Part shown: positions 1 through 9,080 of the stretch, piece by piece
Position numbering within the stretch: the first letter of the stretch is position 1
Layout: each line of letters starts with the position of its first letter
Assembly (NCBI RefSeq): GCF_004519315.1
Contig: NZ_SOZE01000008.1
Location: 62,001 to 126,000 of the forward strand
DNA from: Mucilaginibacter psychrotolerans
GTDB lineage: Bacteria; Bacteroidota; Bacteroidia; Sphingobacteriales; Sphingobacteriaceae
Reading direction: 5' to 3'
DNA length: 64,000 nucleotides
Position numbers and translations under genes: made by a program
Notes under the pieces: model-generated
Seen by the model: the letters and a program-made list of their open reading frames with translations, nothing else
Database searches by the model: none
Told to the model about the DNA's origin: nothing

Positions 1-62
1 TTAAATTTGGCTCTATACTAAGAGAGAGGAAATATTTATTTACCAATAAAAACCCTTAACAC

Positions 63-521
63 ATGAATATTTATTTAAAAAAAATCGACTCAACAAATTG
101 GGAAGACTGCATAAATTTGCACGTTGGACCAACACAAACCGGATTTATACTACCGAACGTGAATTCTTTAGCTGAATGGTCAGTTAAACCTGACGCTCAT
201 GCATATGGAATTTTTAATGATGACAAAATTGTAGGTTTTGCCATGTTTCAAAAAGATGATGAAGGTATCTACGACATCCACAGATATATGATTGATTTCG
301 CATACCAAGGCAAAGGAATTGGACTTAAAGCATTAGAAAAATTAGTTGAATTAATAATTTCATTATCCGAAGACATCGACAAAATAAAAATAATGTTTTT
401 AGTGGAAAATTTGACAGCGGAAAAATTGTATAAAAAGGCTGGCTTCATTGATTCTAATAAGACGCTTTACAACGAAAAATGGCGATTCACCGAAAAGATA
501 TTCTATTATTATCGTAAATAA
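63..521 (+). CDS. GNAT-family N-acetyltransferase, BltD/spermine acetyltransferase-like
   Basis: A 152-residue single-domain GNAT protein that would transfer an acetyl group from acetyl-CoA to an amine. The acetyl-CoA pyrophosphate-binding loop QGKGIG is visible at residues 82-87, after the usual beta-strand, and the C-terminal part (AEKLYKKAGF) is the typical GNAT helix-strand. The overall layout resembles Bacillus BltD-type polyamine acetyltransferases, but the substrate is an inference. The gene is more AT-rich than the relaxase region that follows and may be element cargo. It converges on the AlpA-like gene and shares a terminator hairpin with it. Confidence 0.85.
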   Translation: MNIYLKKIDSTNWEDCINLHVGPTQTGFILPNVNSLAEWSVKPDAHAYGIFNDDKIVGFAMFQKDDEGIYDIHRYMIDFAYQGKGIGLKALEKLVELIISLSEDIDKIKIMFLVENLTAEKLYKKAGFIDSNKTLYNEKWRFTEKIFYYYRK

Positions 522-530
522 AAACATGTG

Positions 531-563
531 AGGATGACCTCTTTAAAAGAGGTCATCCTTTTT
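531..563. terminator. Bidirectional hairpin terminator
   Basis: The inverted repeat AGGATGACCT / AGGTCATCCT has a ten-bp stem around a short A/T loop and is followed by a T run on the plus strand. It lies between the convergent acetyltransferase and AlpA-like genes and can serve both. Confidence 0.8.
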
Positions 564-783
564 AATAACATCCCTCTTTAACCATCCTTGCTATTTCATA
601 GGCATCCCATCCATTCAGCTTAGTACTCCGCTTAAACGGTTTCGGATACCGCCCCGCTTTGATACCCCGATAAAACGTGGACCTGCTGATATTTAGTAAC
701 TGCAATACTTCCTCCGTGTTCATGATCTTGGGGATAGTTAGTGTAGCTGGTGTTCCCATGGTTTCGATGGTTTGGTTCATCAT
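562..783 (-). CDS. AlpA-like helix-turn-helix regulator (excisionase-type)
   Basis: A small DNA-binding protein of about 73 residues. The core reads EVLQLLNISRSTFYRGIK, then a basic segment with the W-D-A-Y-E-I end typical of AlpA/excisionase wing-HTH proteins that act on integrase promoters or att sites of mobile elements. I chose the ATG at 783 because AGGAAAG lies a few bases upstream; the frame is open to 840, which would add 19 N-terminal residues. Its position next to the relaxase suggests it controls transfer or excision of the element. The exact target is unknown. Confidence 0.75.
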   Translation of the reverse strand: MMNQTIETMGTPATLTIPKIMNTEEVLQLLNISRSTFYRGIKAGRYPKPFKRSTKLNGWDAYEIARMVKEGCY

Positions 784-932
784 ATATTCTTTCCTCTTAG
801 GTGATTTCATTGTTGTTAATTGCATCGATACAATCCGCATAAGCCTGTATCATGAGGATGCGCTGCCGCATAAAGCTTGAACGGTCGTAAGCCAGGTCTA
901 CGCTAATTCCAACCTTCTCTCCGTACTTAAAT

Positions 933-947
933 CTAAGCTACGCTTAG
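933..947. other. Small perfect inverted repeat upstream of relaxase, candidate oriT part
   Basis: CTAAGC-TAC-GCTTAG forms a six-bp perfect inverted repeat about 150 bp upstream of the MobF relaxase gene, in a stretch (841-1097) with no gene. MobF relaxases usually nick next to an inverted repeat in front of their own gene. No nic consensus is recognisable, so oriT is only inferred. Confidence 0.3.
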
Positions 948-1097
948 GGAAGAAGTCTGATGAAATTCTTATTGACGGCAAACTCTGCTTTAGGAAGCAC
1001 TGCCAGGCTGTGCGCGGTAAAACCAAACCGTTATAGTTTGTTATTGATTATCTGATAATGACGGCGTGTCCGCGCTGTTTCGTTGTATCATCCATTC

Positions 1098-3788
1098 ATG
1101 ATACGTATGATACCAAGCAAGTCGTCGAGACATGCCAAAACCTATTTCTCCGATGCGTTGGAGAAAACGGATTACTATTTAGATAATCAGGAACTGCCCG
1201 GGCGGCTTGTTGGTCGCTTGGCGGATCGGTTGGGCGTTACTGGCCCTGCGACAAAAGATATATTCTTTGCCCTTTGCGAAAATATTAATCCACGTACCGG
1301 GCTGCCGCTTACCAGCCGAACCAAAGGGAACCGAACCGTCGGGTATGATATTAATTTCCATTGCCCCAAATCGGTAAGTGTCGTGCACACGTTGTCTGAT
1401 GATAACCATATCCTTATTGCTTTTGAGCAATCCGTCCGTGAAACGATGCAGGATATTGAAGCGGATGCAAAAACCCGTGTCCGAAAGCGCGGGGCTTGCG
1501 AAGATCGCGATACCAATGAACTGCTCTATGCCTCATTCACCCATCAAACAGCAAGGCCGGTGGACGGACATTTGCCGGACCCGCATTTGCACACCCATTG
1601 CTTTGTGTTTAACGCGACCTGGGATGAAGCCGAACAACAAATTAAAGCTGGCCAGTTTCGCGATATTAACCGTGATATGCCGTATTATCAGGCGCGGTTT
1701 CATAAAACACTTTCGGATAAACTGACGGATTTAGGCTATGGCATACGCCGCACCAATCAATCCTTTGAAATTGAAAACGTGCCGCAAGTGGCCATTGACC
1801 TGTTCAGCAAACGCACCAGCGAGATCGGCCAAATTGCGAAGGACAAGGGTATTACCGATGCCAGGGCATTAGGTGAACTTGGTGCCAAAACCCGCGCTAA
1901 GAAACAAAAAGGTTTATCTATGGATGAACTTAAATTGACGTGGCGAAACCAGTTGCGGGAACTCGCAAAACACTATTCGCACGACGGTACAAAGCCTGTA
2001 CGTTACGGCCCGAAGAAAGGCCCGGATCAATCGGTTGATGCCGATTGTGTGGATTTTGCCATACGGCATTCCTTCGAGCGTGTTTCTGTGATGCAGGATC
2101 GCCGCCTCCTGGCAATAGCGTATAGGCAAGGTATAGGCCAGCGGCATATCTCATTACAAGGTATTGGCGATTGCTTTAATCATGATGGCCGGATTATTCG
2201 CATCACGGAACAATACAAAACGCTTTGCACGACCGAAGCCGTGCTGGCCGAAGAACGGCAGATGGTCGAACTGGCGCGAAAGGGCCAGAACCGCTTTCTG
2301 CCATTATATAACGCCGCACCTAGCTTTGATCCTAAATTGAATGACCAGCAGGCGGCAGCGATTGAGCATCTGCTCACGACCACGCATCAAGTTACTATTG
2401 TGCGCGGGGCGGCAGGCACCGGCAAAACAACGATTATGATGGAAGCCGACAAACATTTCACAGCGGCGGGAAAAAAAATGTTTGTCGTTGCGCCCACGGC
2501 GCAAGCTTCACGTGGCGTATTGGCAGCAGAAGGCTTTGCCGACGCGCAGACGGTGGCAAAACTGTTGCAGGATAAAGAATTGCAAAAAAAGCTGCACAAT
2601 CAAATCCTTTGGGTGGATGAAGCGGGTCTGCTGGGCATCGCAGACACCAGCGCGTTACTGACGATAGCGCATCAACAAGATTGCCGTCTGATATTTGGCG
2701 GGGATACGCGCCAGCATTCAAGTGTGGTACGCGGGGATGCCTTACGTATCCTTGATATGGCCGCAGTACTTAGAACAGCGGAGGTAACGAAAATCCACCG
2801 GCAGAAAAACGTGGATTATCGCGCCGCCGTTGAAGATCTGTCTAAAGGCGATATACACGGCTCTTTTATCAAGCTGACAAGTATCGGGGCAATCAAAGAG
2901 GTTGATCCACTAAAGCCGAATGACCAGCTGATCGAAGATTATCTAAAGGCGGTTAAAAAGCGCAAATCCACCCTGATTGTTTCACCGACCCACGCCCAGG
3001 GCAAAGCGGTCACCGAACAAGTGAGAATAGAACTCAAAGCGGCGGGGCTGATCGGCAAAAAAGAGATCAAGGCGCGCAAACTGGAAAACCTCAACCTGAC
3101 AGAGGCGCAAAAAAGCGACTGGCGCAACTTTGCGGAAGGACAACAAATCCAGTTTAGCCAGAACCTGCCGAAAATTAAACGCGGCAGCCTGTGGTTGGTA
3201 AAAGAAGTCACCCATTGCGGCGTTACCATTAGCAATCACGAACAGGAAGCATATTTACCGCTACTGAAAGCCGATTGCTACGATGTCTATAAAGAAACGG
3301 AGATCGGCCTGGCCAAAGGCGACACCGTGCGGATCACACGCAATGCCTTTGATAAAAGCAACAGGCGCATGGATAACGGCCAGATGCTGACCGTTAGTAA
3401 GGTGGCTAAAAATGGCAATGTCGTATTGATCAGCAAATCAAAAACGACATACATGCTGGATAAAGATTTTGGCCATCTCGATCACGCCTATTGCACCACC
3501 AGCCATTCGAGCCAGGGCAAAACAGTGGATGAAGTTTTTATCTCACAACCGACATCGACATTCACCGCTACTGATGCAAAACAGTTCTATGTTTCGGTTT
3601 CGCGGGGCAAGGATGCCGCTCATATTTATACAGATGATTGCGCGGCTCTCCTGGAACATGCTGCTCAATTGGGCAACCGGCAATCGGCGATTGAATTGGT
3701 TAGCCACCAGTATCAGGACATTGATTATAGGCAGCAGCAGCACAAGGAGGTGTATAAAAAAGACAACCTGAAATTAACTGAACACTAG
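1098..3788 (+). CDS. MobF-family (TrwC/TraA-like) conjugative relaxase-helicase
   Basis: This enzyme would nick the element's oriT, stay covalently bound to the 5' end and unwind the strand for transfer. The N-terminal TrwC relaxase domain (about residues 1-300) has a candidate catalytic Tyr pair (DYYLD, about residues 25-28) and the metal-binding three-His motif ending HLHTH near residue 165. A Walker A motif GAAGTGKT lies near residue 440, followed by a Walker B-like WVDEAG; this is the RecD/TraI-type helicase, with a late SHSSQGKT helicase motif. The frame opens at a TTG at 1083, but the ATG at 1098 is the more likely start. At about 896 residues it is complete. GC content is higher than in the flanking AT-rich cargo genes. 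It implies mobilisation; no mating-pore genes are present in the window. Confidence 0.93.
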   Translation: MIRMIPSKSSRHAKTYFSDALEKTDYYLDNQELPGRLVGRLADRLGVTGPATKDIFFALCENINPRTGLPLTSRTKGNRTVGYDINFHCPKSVSVVHTLSDDNHILIAFEQSVRETMQDIEADAKTRVRKRGACEDRDTNELLYASFTHQTARPVDGHLPDPHLHTHCFVFNATWDEAEQQIKAGQFRDINRDMPYYQARFHKTLSDKLTDLGYGIRRTNQSFEIENVPQVAIDLFSKRTSEIGQIAKDKGITDARALGELGAKTRAKKQKGLSMDELKLTWRNQLRELAKHYSHDGTKPVRYGPKKGPDQSVDADCVDFAIRHSFERVSVMQDRRLLAIAYRQGIGQRHISLQGIGDCFNHDGRIIRITEQYKTLCTTEAVLAEERQMVELARKGQNRFLPLYNAAPSFDPKLNDQQAAAIEHLLTTTHQVTIVRGAAGTGKTTIMMEADKHFTAAGKKMFVVAPTAQASRGVLAAEGFADAQTVAKLLQDKELQKKLHNQILWVDEAGLLGIADTSALLTIAHQQDCRLIFGGDTRQHSSVVRGDALRILDMAAVLRTAEVTKIHRQKNVDYRAAVEDLSKGDIHGSFIKLTSIGAIKEVDPLKPNDQLIEDYLKAVKKRKSTLIVSPTHAQGKAVTEQVRIELKAAGLIGKKEIKARKLENLNLTEAQKSDWRNFAEGQQIQFSQNLPKIKRGSLWLVKEVTHCGVTISNHEQEAYLPLLKADCYDVYKETEIGLAKGDTVRITRNAFDKSNRRMDNGQMLTVSKVAKNGNVVLISKSKTTYMLDKDFGHLDHAYCTTSHSSQGKTVDEVFISQPTSTFTATDAKQFYVSVSRGKDAAHIYTDDCAALLEHAAQLGNRQSAIELVSHQYQDIDYRQQQHKEVYKKDNLKLTEH

Positions 3789-4059
3789 GGCACCAAACCG
3801 ACGATTAAATTTGATGAATAAATCCATAGAAATTAAAATTTTGATTTTCAGTATTTCACAATTAATTTACTGGCAAAAACCTAAATCAATAGCAATAGAT
3901 GGAGAATCATCACAACAATCAGAAAAGGGAGTCTAATAAGATGTTTTGATTTGTTTTATGATGAATCGAAAGCCATCAGGTAGAGGCAAAAGACATTATT
4001 AATTTGGTGCTTTTAAACCTGTTTCCTTGTAATACCATAACTACGTAGTTAGGATGTAG

Positions 4060-5031
4060 TTGAATCAAAGGAATTGTGTGATTACATTTGAAAAACATAT
4101 GATAGCATCGATAACTTACTCATCAGCATTTTTTGAAAAAATAGATGGCATTTTATTCAATGAAGACGTGCCGGTGCCCGTCTTGTATAGAAAACGCCGA
4201 ATAGAGTTTTTTTCTGATTTAAAACAATACAAAAGAACATATAAATATAATTTCATAGCCTTTCCTGTTGATACTATTCCGAACGCGGATCGCATCTATA
4301 TTAATAGCGACTTTATTATTGGATACAAAAAGTATCATGCCATTAGGAACAAATTCAGCAACGAAACTATCGAAAATGAGGTCGAGAAATACGACAAGGA
4401 CTCGGTTGTAGAGTTCATAAGTGACATCATTCACGAAAGAATTAGCAATCTGTCTTTTGAATTTGAGGCAGCATTGAAACACGCAAAGGCTTCTTATATA
4501 TTCGCGGGAATCACGGATAATGTAATTATTATAAGAAATTTATTAAGTCACTACAGAAATGTCTTGAATAGTCCTAATATTCAAATCTCGCATTTTAGCG
4601 GATTATCTTTACCGAAAGTCATTTCGGACGTTATGACTGAAGTCTATATCTACTATCTGTCCGACCGATTGGAAATGATGGAAATTCAAAGTGCCTCGGA
4701 AGTTCTATCTGTCAGCGAGGTTGTTGATGATGGGCTAAGAATAAAATGGAATGGAAGACAGCAGGACTTGGCCGAACTTTTTATTGAGCTTGAGCGAAAG
4801 AATTGGACCACGCGCGGAGAATTATCTATGATTAAAGTATGCACGCTTCTAAGCAAAGTTTTCGACCTTTCCGATACAAAACGAAAACACGCATCTAACA
4901 GTGCCGCCAGTTTGTATCAATTATTCAAAGGCTCTTACCCCGAAGAGAGCAGGGGCGACCGCAGGTACTTCTTCGATGATAAAAAACACAAGAGGCAATT
5001 TGAGAACATAAAAGAATTTAACAAGTCCTAA
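4060..5031 (+). CDS. RteC-like protein of Bacteroidota mobile elements
   Basis: A protein of about 320 residues. The last third, with LRIKWNGRQQDLAELFIEL and then a short helical region ending FDDKKHKRQFENIKEF, resembles the C-terminal domain of RteC regulators of Bacteroides conjugative transposons, which switch on excision genes. The N-terminal two thirds carry no motif I recognise. The start is uncertain: TTG at 4060, GTG at 4078 (AAAGGA just upstream) and ATG at 4099 are all in frame. The 271 bp between the relaxase and this gene are AT-rich and hold nothing I can identify. A divergent function is possible. Confidence 0.5.
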   Translation: MNQRNCVITFEKHMIASITYSSAFFEKIDGILFNEDVPVPVLYRKRRIEFFSDLKQYKRTYKYNFIAFPVDTIPNADRIYINSDFIIGYKKYHAIRNKFSNETIENEVEKYDKDSVVEFISDIIHERISNLSFEFEAALKHAKASYIFAGITDNVIIIRNLLSHYRNVLNSPNIQISHFSGLSLPKVISDVMTEVYIYYLSDRLEMMEIQSASEVLSVSEVVDDGLRIKWNGRQQDLAELFIELERKNWTTRGELSMIKVCTLLSKVFDLSDTKRKHASNSAASLYQLFKGSYPEESRGDRRYFFDDKKHKRQFENIKEFNKS

Positions 5032-5156
5032 AACGCAATTCCAATTCCGTTAAGATTTATAGAATAGCCAGCGCTACTAACCTATCAATTACGGCTTTGG
5101 CGTTTTATCTGGGATGGATAATGCTTAGCCCGGCTGGCGGGCTAAGCGTCTTGGGC

Positions 5157-5528
5157 TTAAAGTTTGTAAGCCGCCTGCTTCAGGACTGTCTCATCGAGTG
5201 TGATTTGCCCGATGTCGCGCGCGGCTTCTGCGTAAACGCTGATTGGATATTCCCCGTTGAAATACAGGTCACGTTCAAGCCTTTGAAATGGGCCTTGCGC
5301 ATCTGTTATTTCCTGGATGCTGACATAGCCGATTTCAGGGAAACCCATCCCCAGATCGCATAAGCCGAAAGCGATATCGGGCTCGTCCGGGCAAAGTTCC
5401 GTCAGTAGCCAGGTGCAAGCCGTGCCGGTGATATATAATCGCACGACAGGATGATGATCCTTGTATTCGCCCATATCTTTTCCGTTCTCTATGAGCTGGT
5501 CGTATTGTGTTTGGGTAAAAAGTTTCAT
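5157..5528 (-). CDS. DUF2958-family protein
   Basis: A 123-residue protein of the DUF2958 family, commonly carried by plasmids and integrative elements near primase and RadC-like genes; no biochemical role is established. Recognisable pieces are the N-terminal LFTQTQYDQLIENG, the central WLLTELCPDEPDIAFGLCDL and the GFPEIGYVS strand, at typical family spacing. The protein is soluble, with no signal peptide. It is the distal gene of the minus-strand series that starts at the integrase. The 180 bp between it and the RadC-like gene contain no gene I can support. Confidence 0.8.
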   Translation of the reverse strand: MKLFTQTQYDQLIENGKDMGEYKDHHPVVRLYITGTACTWLLTELCPDEPDIAFGLCDLGMGFPEIGYVSIQEITDAQGPFQRLERDLYFNGEYPISVYAEAARDIGQITLDETVLKQAAYKL

Positions 5529-5711
5529 TGGTTAGCCTTTCTGTTGAGTTGATGGTTGCAGGAGATGGCCGACCGGAGGCCTAGTGAGCGAACCGGCTGT
5601 AATTTTGGATGGGCGGGTGAATGCCTGAAAGGCAGAGGAAAATTATAGTTGGTGAACGAGCGGCTTCGGTTAATCTCATGCAACGAACTATCGGCTCATT
5701 CGATAGGAAGG

Positions 5712-6197
5712 CTATCCAGGGTGTAACTTTTGGTAACCAATCGGCATCAGGCCCTCATCCGCGAACGAAAAGTAATTATCCGTAGCGAGGATGATATGGT
5801 CGAGTACGGCGATGTCCAAAAGCTTCCCAGCATCGTAGAACTTTTGCGTCATCGCCTTATCCGCATCGCTGGGCCGCGAGTTGCCGGAAGGGTGGTTGTG
5901 CGCAAGGATGATGCTTGACGCATTCGCTTTAAGCGCGGTCGCGAAAACGATTTTGGGATCGGCCGGGCAAAGCGCTGCGCCGCCGCTCGCGATACTAGAA
6001 ACACCGATACAGCTATTGCCTTTCATCAGCAATATCTTGAACTCTTCCACGAGGCCGATGCGGGCATAGTCCCAGGAGAAGGACAAGATGCCATAGGCTT
6101 CCGCTGGGCTGGATACGTTCAGCCTGTCTTTCGGCCTGACGGGGTTGCGGTAGGTGATTTCGATTTCGGTGACCTGGAACAGCGATTGGCTCATCAT
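5712..6197 (-). CDS. RadC-like JAB/MPN-domain protein
   Basis: A protein of about 161 residues built almost entirely of the JAMM metalloprotease-like fold found in RadC proteins. The metal-binding signature is HNHPSGNSRPSDAD, and the upstream strand motif GVSSIASGG is intact. It lacks the N-terminal UPF0758 helix-hairpin-helix part of chromosomal RadC and so matches the short form found on mobile elements, proposed to act in element maintenance or anti-restriction. The frame opens at a TTG at 6206; the ATG at 6197 (or 6194) is preferred. It follows the primase gene by only nine bases, so the two are probably co-transcribed. Confidence 0.88.
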   Translation of the reverse strand: MMSQSLFQVTEIEITYRNPVRPKDRLNVSSPAEAYGILSFSWDYARIGLVEEFKILLMKGNSCIGVSSIASGGAALCPADPKIVFATALKANASSIILAHNHPSGNSRPSDADKAMTQKFYDAGKLLDIAVLDHIILATDNYFSFADEGLMPIGYQKLHPG

Positions 6198-6206
6198 CGC
6201 TGCCAA

Positions 6207-7106
6207 CTACAAAGAAAGGTTGAGCTGATGCATATGCCATGCGTTCACATCTTTATGCGGCATATATAAATCATTCATCGGCACATGCTGCAGTTCGGCT
6301 TCAGTCTGGAAAAATTCTGCCAGCACCCTTGTCGCTTCCCTGCCCATGTTGTCGTTATCCATCCACGTCATCGCGGTTTTGTAACCGTAATTGCGGATAT
6401 ACCCTGTGGCATGGGGGATCATGCTGATTGAATTCAGGATAATGGCATCGTCCTGCAGCACGTCTTCCTTGCGGATGATGGCCGAAAGGTAATCCATGAA
6501 TCCTTCGAACAAATGGACGCGCTCGGGCTTCGCCACGGAGCCGCGAATAAAGGTGATGGTTTTAGGTGCGGTACAGCTTTTGAAAAAAGAATTGCGCAAC
6601 TCGTAACCGCCATCCTCGTTCTTCATCCCCAGCGCATAGATGCGGGTGTTTTTTACCGAGTGCTTTACGTAGACTTCTACCAGGTATTTCTCCGCGACAG
6701 AAAGCGGGATGCCGCGATGCTCCAGGTAGCGGATAAGGAAAAGGTCTTCTATTTTATTGACCCTGGTAACGACCCATTTCGGTTTTTCATCCAATGCGAC
6801 AGGTTTCACGGTATAAGCGGATGGATTGAAGGTCATGTTACCGAGCCAGCGCAAAGCGTCCGATACGTTGCTGTCCTTGCCCTGACATTTGAGCCACAAG
6901 CAGGCGAATGCAACCGTATCGCCGCCTTTGCCTTCCCCGAAATCATACCACTTGTTCATGTGCTTGCTGACATGGAAACTGGCGGTTTTTTCGTTGCGGA
7001 AAGGGGAGAGGTATTTTGCCTCTTTTTTGTTTTCAGATGCGGGTTCGATACGCAAGGCATCCAGGATTGCAGTCATAGAAATGGCTTTCGCCTGTTCGAT
7101 GTTCAT
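6207..7106 (-). CDS. Toprim-domain DNA primase of mobile element
   Basis: A 299-residue primase-like protein. Residues about 30-75 form a degenerate CHC2 zinc-binding region: the SPFRNEKTASF and FGEGKGGD motifs are kept, but the zinc-ligand cysteines of cellular DnaG are mostly missing. A toprim fold follows, with the acidic Glu in LFEGFMDYL near residue 200 and the DxD-like DNDNMGREA further on. Such short primases accompany integrases in Bacteroidota mobilisable elements and prime the complementary strand after transfer. It lies between the HTH and RadC-like genes on the same strand. Confidence 0.85.
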   Translation of the reverse strand: MNIEQAKAISMTAILDALRIEPASENKKEAKYLSPFRNEKTASFHVSKHMNKWYDFGEGKGGDTVAFACLWLKCQGKDSNVSDALRWLGNMTFNPSAYTVKPVALDEKPKWVVTRVNKIEDLFLIRYLEHRGIPLSVAEKYLVEVYVKHSVKNTRIYALGMKNEDGGYELRNSFFKSCTAPKTITFIRGSVAKPERVHLFEGFMDYLSAIIRKEDVLQDDAIILNSISMIPHATGYIRNYGYKTAMTWMDNDNMGREATRVLAEFFQTEAELQHVPMNDLYMPHKDVNAWHMHQLNLSL

Positions 7107-7187
7107 CGGGCGTTCCTTATAAAAATAATCAGGTTGTTAGGTAAGGGAGGGATAAGGGAGGATTGGTTACACCTCCTTATCCCGGAT

Positions 7188-7382
7188 TTATTTGATCAAC
7201 CGGTCTTCAAGAAATCTGTCCAGGTCGGATCTGTGATAGCGAATGGCGCGACCAATCTTGAAATATTTTAAGTTGTAACGTTTCTTGCAGGCCCATGTGG
7301 CCAGCGTATTAGGCGCATAATTGATATAGGCCGCTGCCTCTTTGCGGTTCATGATTTCTTTCGGTTTTGGTTTAGTCGGCAT
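7188..7382 (-). CDS. Small helix-turn-helix (excisionase-like) protein
   Basis: A 64-residue protein starting MPTKPKPKEI, followed by MNRKEAAAYINYAPNTLATW and a KIGRAIRYHRSDLDRFL wing. This is the MerR-like excisionase fold (helix_turn_helix_17 type) that binds att or origin DNA. The longer open frame (to 7565) has no plausible N-terminal domain, so I use the ATG at 7382. It sits between integrase and primase, the usual place for a recombination-directionality factor. A 15-bp motif at 7499 in its upstream region is repeated upstream of the integrase, hinting at shared control. Confidence 0.8.
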   Translation of the reverse strand: MPTKPKPKEIMNRKEAAAYINYAPNTLATWACKKRYNLKYFKIGRAIRYHRSDLDRFLEDRLIK

Positions 7383-7498
7383 TATATTCTCCGTTAAAGT
7401 GATAACAGTCCCGAGCGATTCATCGAATGACAGGAAACGGGGAATGTTATAAAATAAAACGCCGTCCAAAATCAAAAAAAGTTGGCGCATCAATAAAG

Positions 7499-7513
7499 AA
7501 CAACAAACATCAA
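7499..7513. repeat. 15-bp repeat AACAACAAACATCAA upstream of the xis-like gene
   Basis: AACAACAAACATCAA occurs here, about 115 bp upstream of the small HTH gene, and again at 8946-8960, about 130 bp upstream of the integrase, in the same orientation. It could be an operator or recombinase/excisionase site; the role is inferred only from position. Confidence 0.5.
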
Positions 7514-7607
7514 TTTGCAAAAATACAATCGTATTCATGTGCAATAGCATTATACGATGTTCCATTGCTTGCCATCCCGAAGCTGGTCATCGCAAATTTC
7601 AAAACCG

Positions 7608-8816
7608 TCATGAATGATTATTCATCGCCACACTGTTTTCGGAAATACGAAACATCGCATCAGTAGCCTTTTCAACCGCTGCCCGGACCGGGTCAAGATG
7701 CAGCCTTGCATAAATCAAAGTTGCCTCCGGTGAACGGTGTCCTAACGATTTTCCGATGATTTGCAAACTTGCCCCGGTAATCGCCTGATAGCTTCCTAAT
7801 GTCCGGCGCAGATCATGCATCCGAAAGTTTTCTATTTCAGCTGTTTCCAATAATTTTTTCCAGCTATGTGCGGGGCAGGCAATATGACCCGTTTTGCTTT
7901 TCTTGCTTGGAAATACCCATTTTGGTTTCTTAGCAGATTGTCCGCATTCCACTAAAGCCTTTTGCCAGCGTTCGTTTAAGATTTCCATGGCTTGCGGCGT
8001 TAAAGGGATAATTATTGGATCGCCGTTCTTGGTGTTAGGGATATGCCATTCCTGCTGGTGCCAGCGAATATCCGCCCATCGCATTGCCGTTACTTTCGAT
8101 TTGCGAGATCCTGTAAGGAGTAACAACCAGGTATAATGCCGTATAGTAGTTTCTTCTTCATTCAGTGCTGCGAAAAACCTCGGCAGTTCCTCCGGCTGCA
8201 TGAACCGGTCGCGCGAAACTTCCTTGAATTCCTGAATACCCTCGGCAGGATTTTTCCCTTGCCATCCCCATTCAATGGCCTTGTTAAAGATAGCCCGCAA
8301 CCGGGCAACTGCATTATTGGCTGCATAGGTTCCGTTATGTTGACCGATACGGACATGCGTTCGTTGCACCTCATTCTTTGATATGGCAGAAATCTTTTTG
8401 TGAAGGAAATGGCTGAAATGGTTTTGGATAACATCCTCGTCTTGCTTCCAGGTCTCTTTGTGCTGTTTGCTGTAACGTGACATGTATTCATCAAATAGTT
8501 TCTGGAAGGTCATTTCATCGCGGATGTTGCGCTTTTCCTGTTGCGGGTTTTTGCCGGAAGCAATCTGGCCTTTTAAGACCGAGGCAGCCTTGCGGGCATT
8601 TTCAACGCTTATATCCGGGAAACTTCCCAGGAAAAGGCGCTCGGGTCGCCCGTCAATTTTCTTATACAGGTAAAACGATTTCGTGCCACTGGCCCGGACA
8701 TCAAGAATCAGGCCTTTTTCACGGGTATCCCGATAATAGATACGGCTGCCGGAATCAGGTAATTTTAAGGCTATTAAAGCAGGCTTGGTGAAATTGAAAG
8801 TCTTGGCAGAGGTCAT
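7608..8816 (-). CDS. Tyrosine-type site-specific integrase, P4/DUF4102 family
   Basis: A 402-residue integrase that would insert and excise the element by strand exchange at att sites. Residues 1-100 form the N-terminal DUF4102 arm-binding domain (GLILDVRASGTKSFYL), 100-195 the SAM-like core-binding domain, and 205-390 the catalytic domain. Visible catalytic residues are Arg238 in TGSRKS, His334 and Arg337 in HDLRRT, His360 in LGHRS and the nucleophile Tyr369 in LIYARL. The common TGxRxxE Glu is replaced by Lys241, a tolerated position. The start at 8816 faces a 440-bp non-coding region with repeated putative binding sites. Confidence 0.95.
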   Translation of the reverse strand: MTSAKTFNFTKPALIALKLPDSGSRIYYRDTREKGLILDVRASGTKSFYLYKKIDGRPERLFLGSFPDISVENARKAASVLKGQIASGKNPQQEKRNIRDEMTFQKLFDEYMSRYSKQHKETWKQDEDVIQNHFSHFLHKKISAISKNEVQRTHVRIGQHNGTYAANNAVARLRAIFNKAIEWGWQGKNPAEGIQEFKEVSRDRFMQPEELPRFFAALNEEETTIRHYTWLLLLTGSRKSKVTAMRWADIRWHQQEWHIPNTKNGDPIIIPLTPQAMEILNERWQKALVECGQSAKKPKWVFPSKKSKTGHIACPAHSWKKLLETAEIENFRMHDLRRTLGSYQAITGASLQIIGKSLGHRSPEATLIYARLHLDPVRAAVEKATDAMFRISENSVAMNNHS

Positions 8817-8847
8817 GAAAACACATTCTTTCCGGTGCGCCCCAGCC

Positions 8848-8867
8848 GTGCTACTGTGGTGCTACCT
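8848..8867. repeat. Putative integrase arm/core site, copy 1
   Basis: GTGCTACTGTGGTGCTACCT contains GTGCTAC twice at 11-bp spacing. It lies 31 bp upstream of the integrase start. A near-identical copy (one mismatch) is at 9081-9100. Confidence 0.6.
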
Positions 8868-8945
8868 TACAGGTCAAAAACAATGCATTTCGATATATCT
8901 CACAAACGGTATCTAAGGGTTTAAATGTTTGTTTTATCTAACATA

Positions 8946-8960
8946 AACAACAAACATCAA
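8946..8960. repeat. 15-bp repeat AACAACAAACATCAA upstream of integrase
   Basis: Identical in sequence and orientation to 7499-7513. It lies between the two GTGCTAC-type repeats, in the non-coding region in front of the integrase. Confidence 0.5.
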
Positions 8961-9080
8961 CACCCGGCAAATACCACCCTTTCTCACTCAGGATGAGGGC
9001 GGAATGAGACCAGACACCGACAAAATCTTTATAGATGTCAATTATCTAAATGCACACACATTCATATTGATTTGAACAAA

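Noticed and set aside
6513-7271. 252-codon plus-strand ORF
   Set aside because: Antisense to the primase gene, which has clear toprim motifs; the translation shows no family resemblance.
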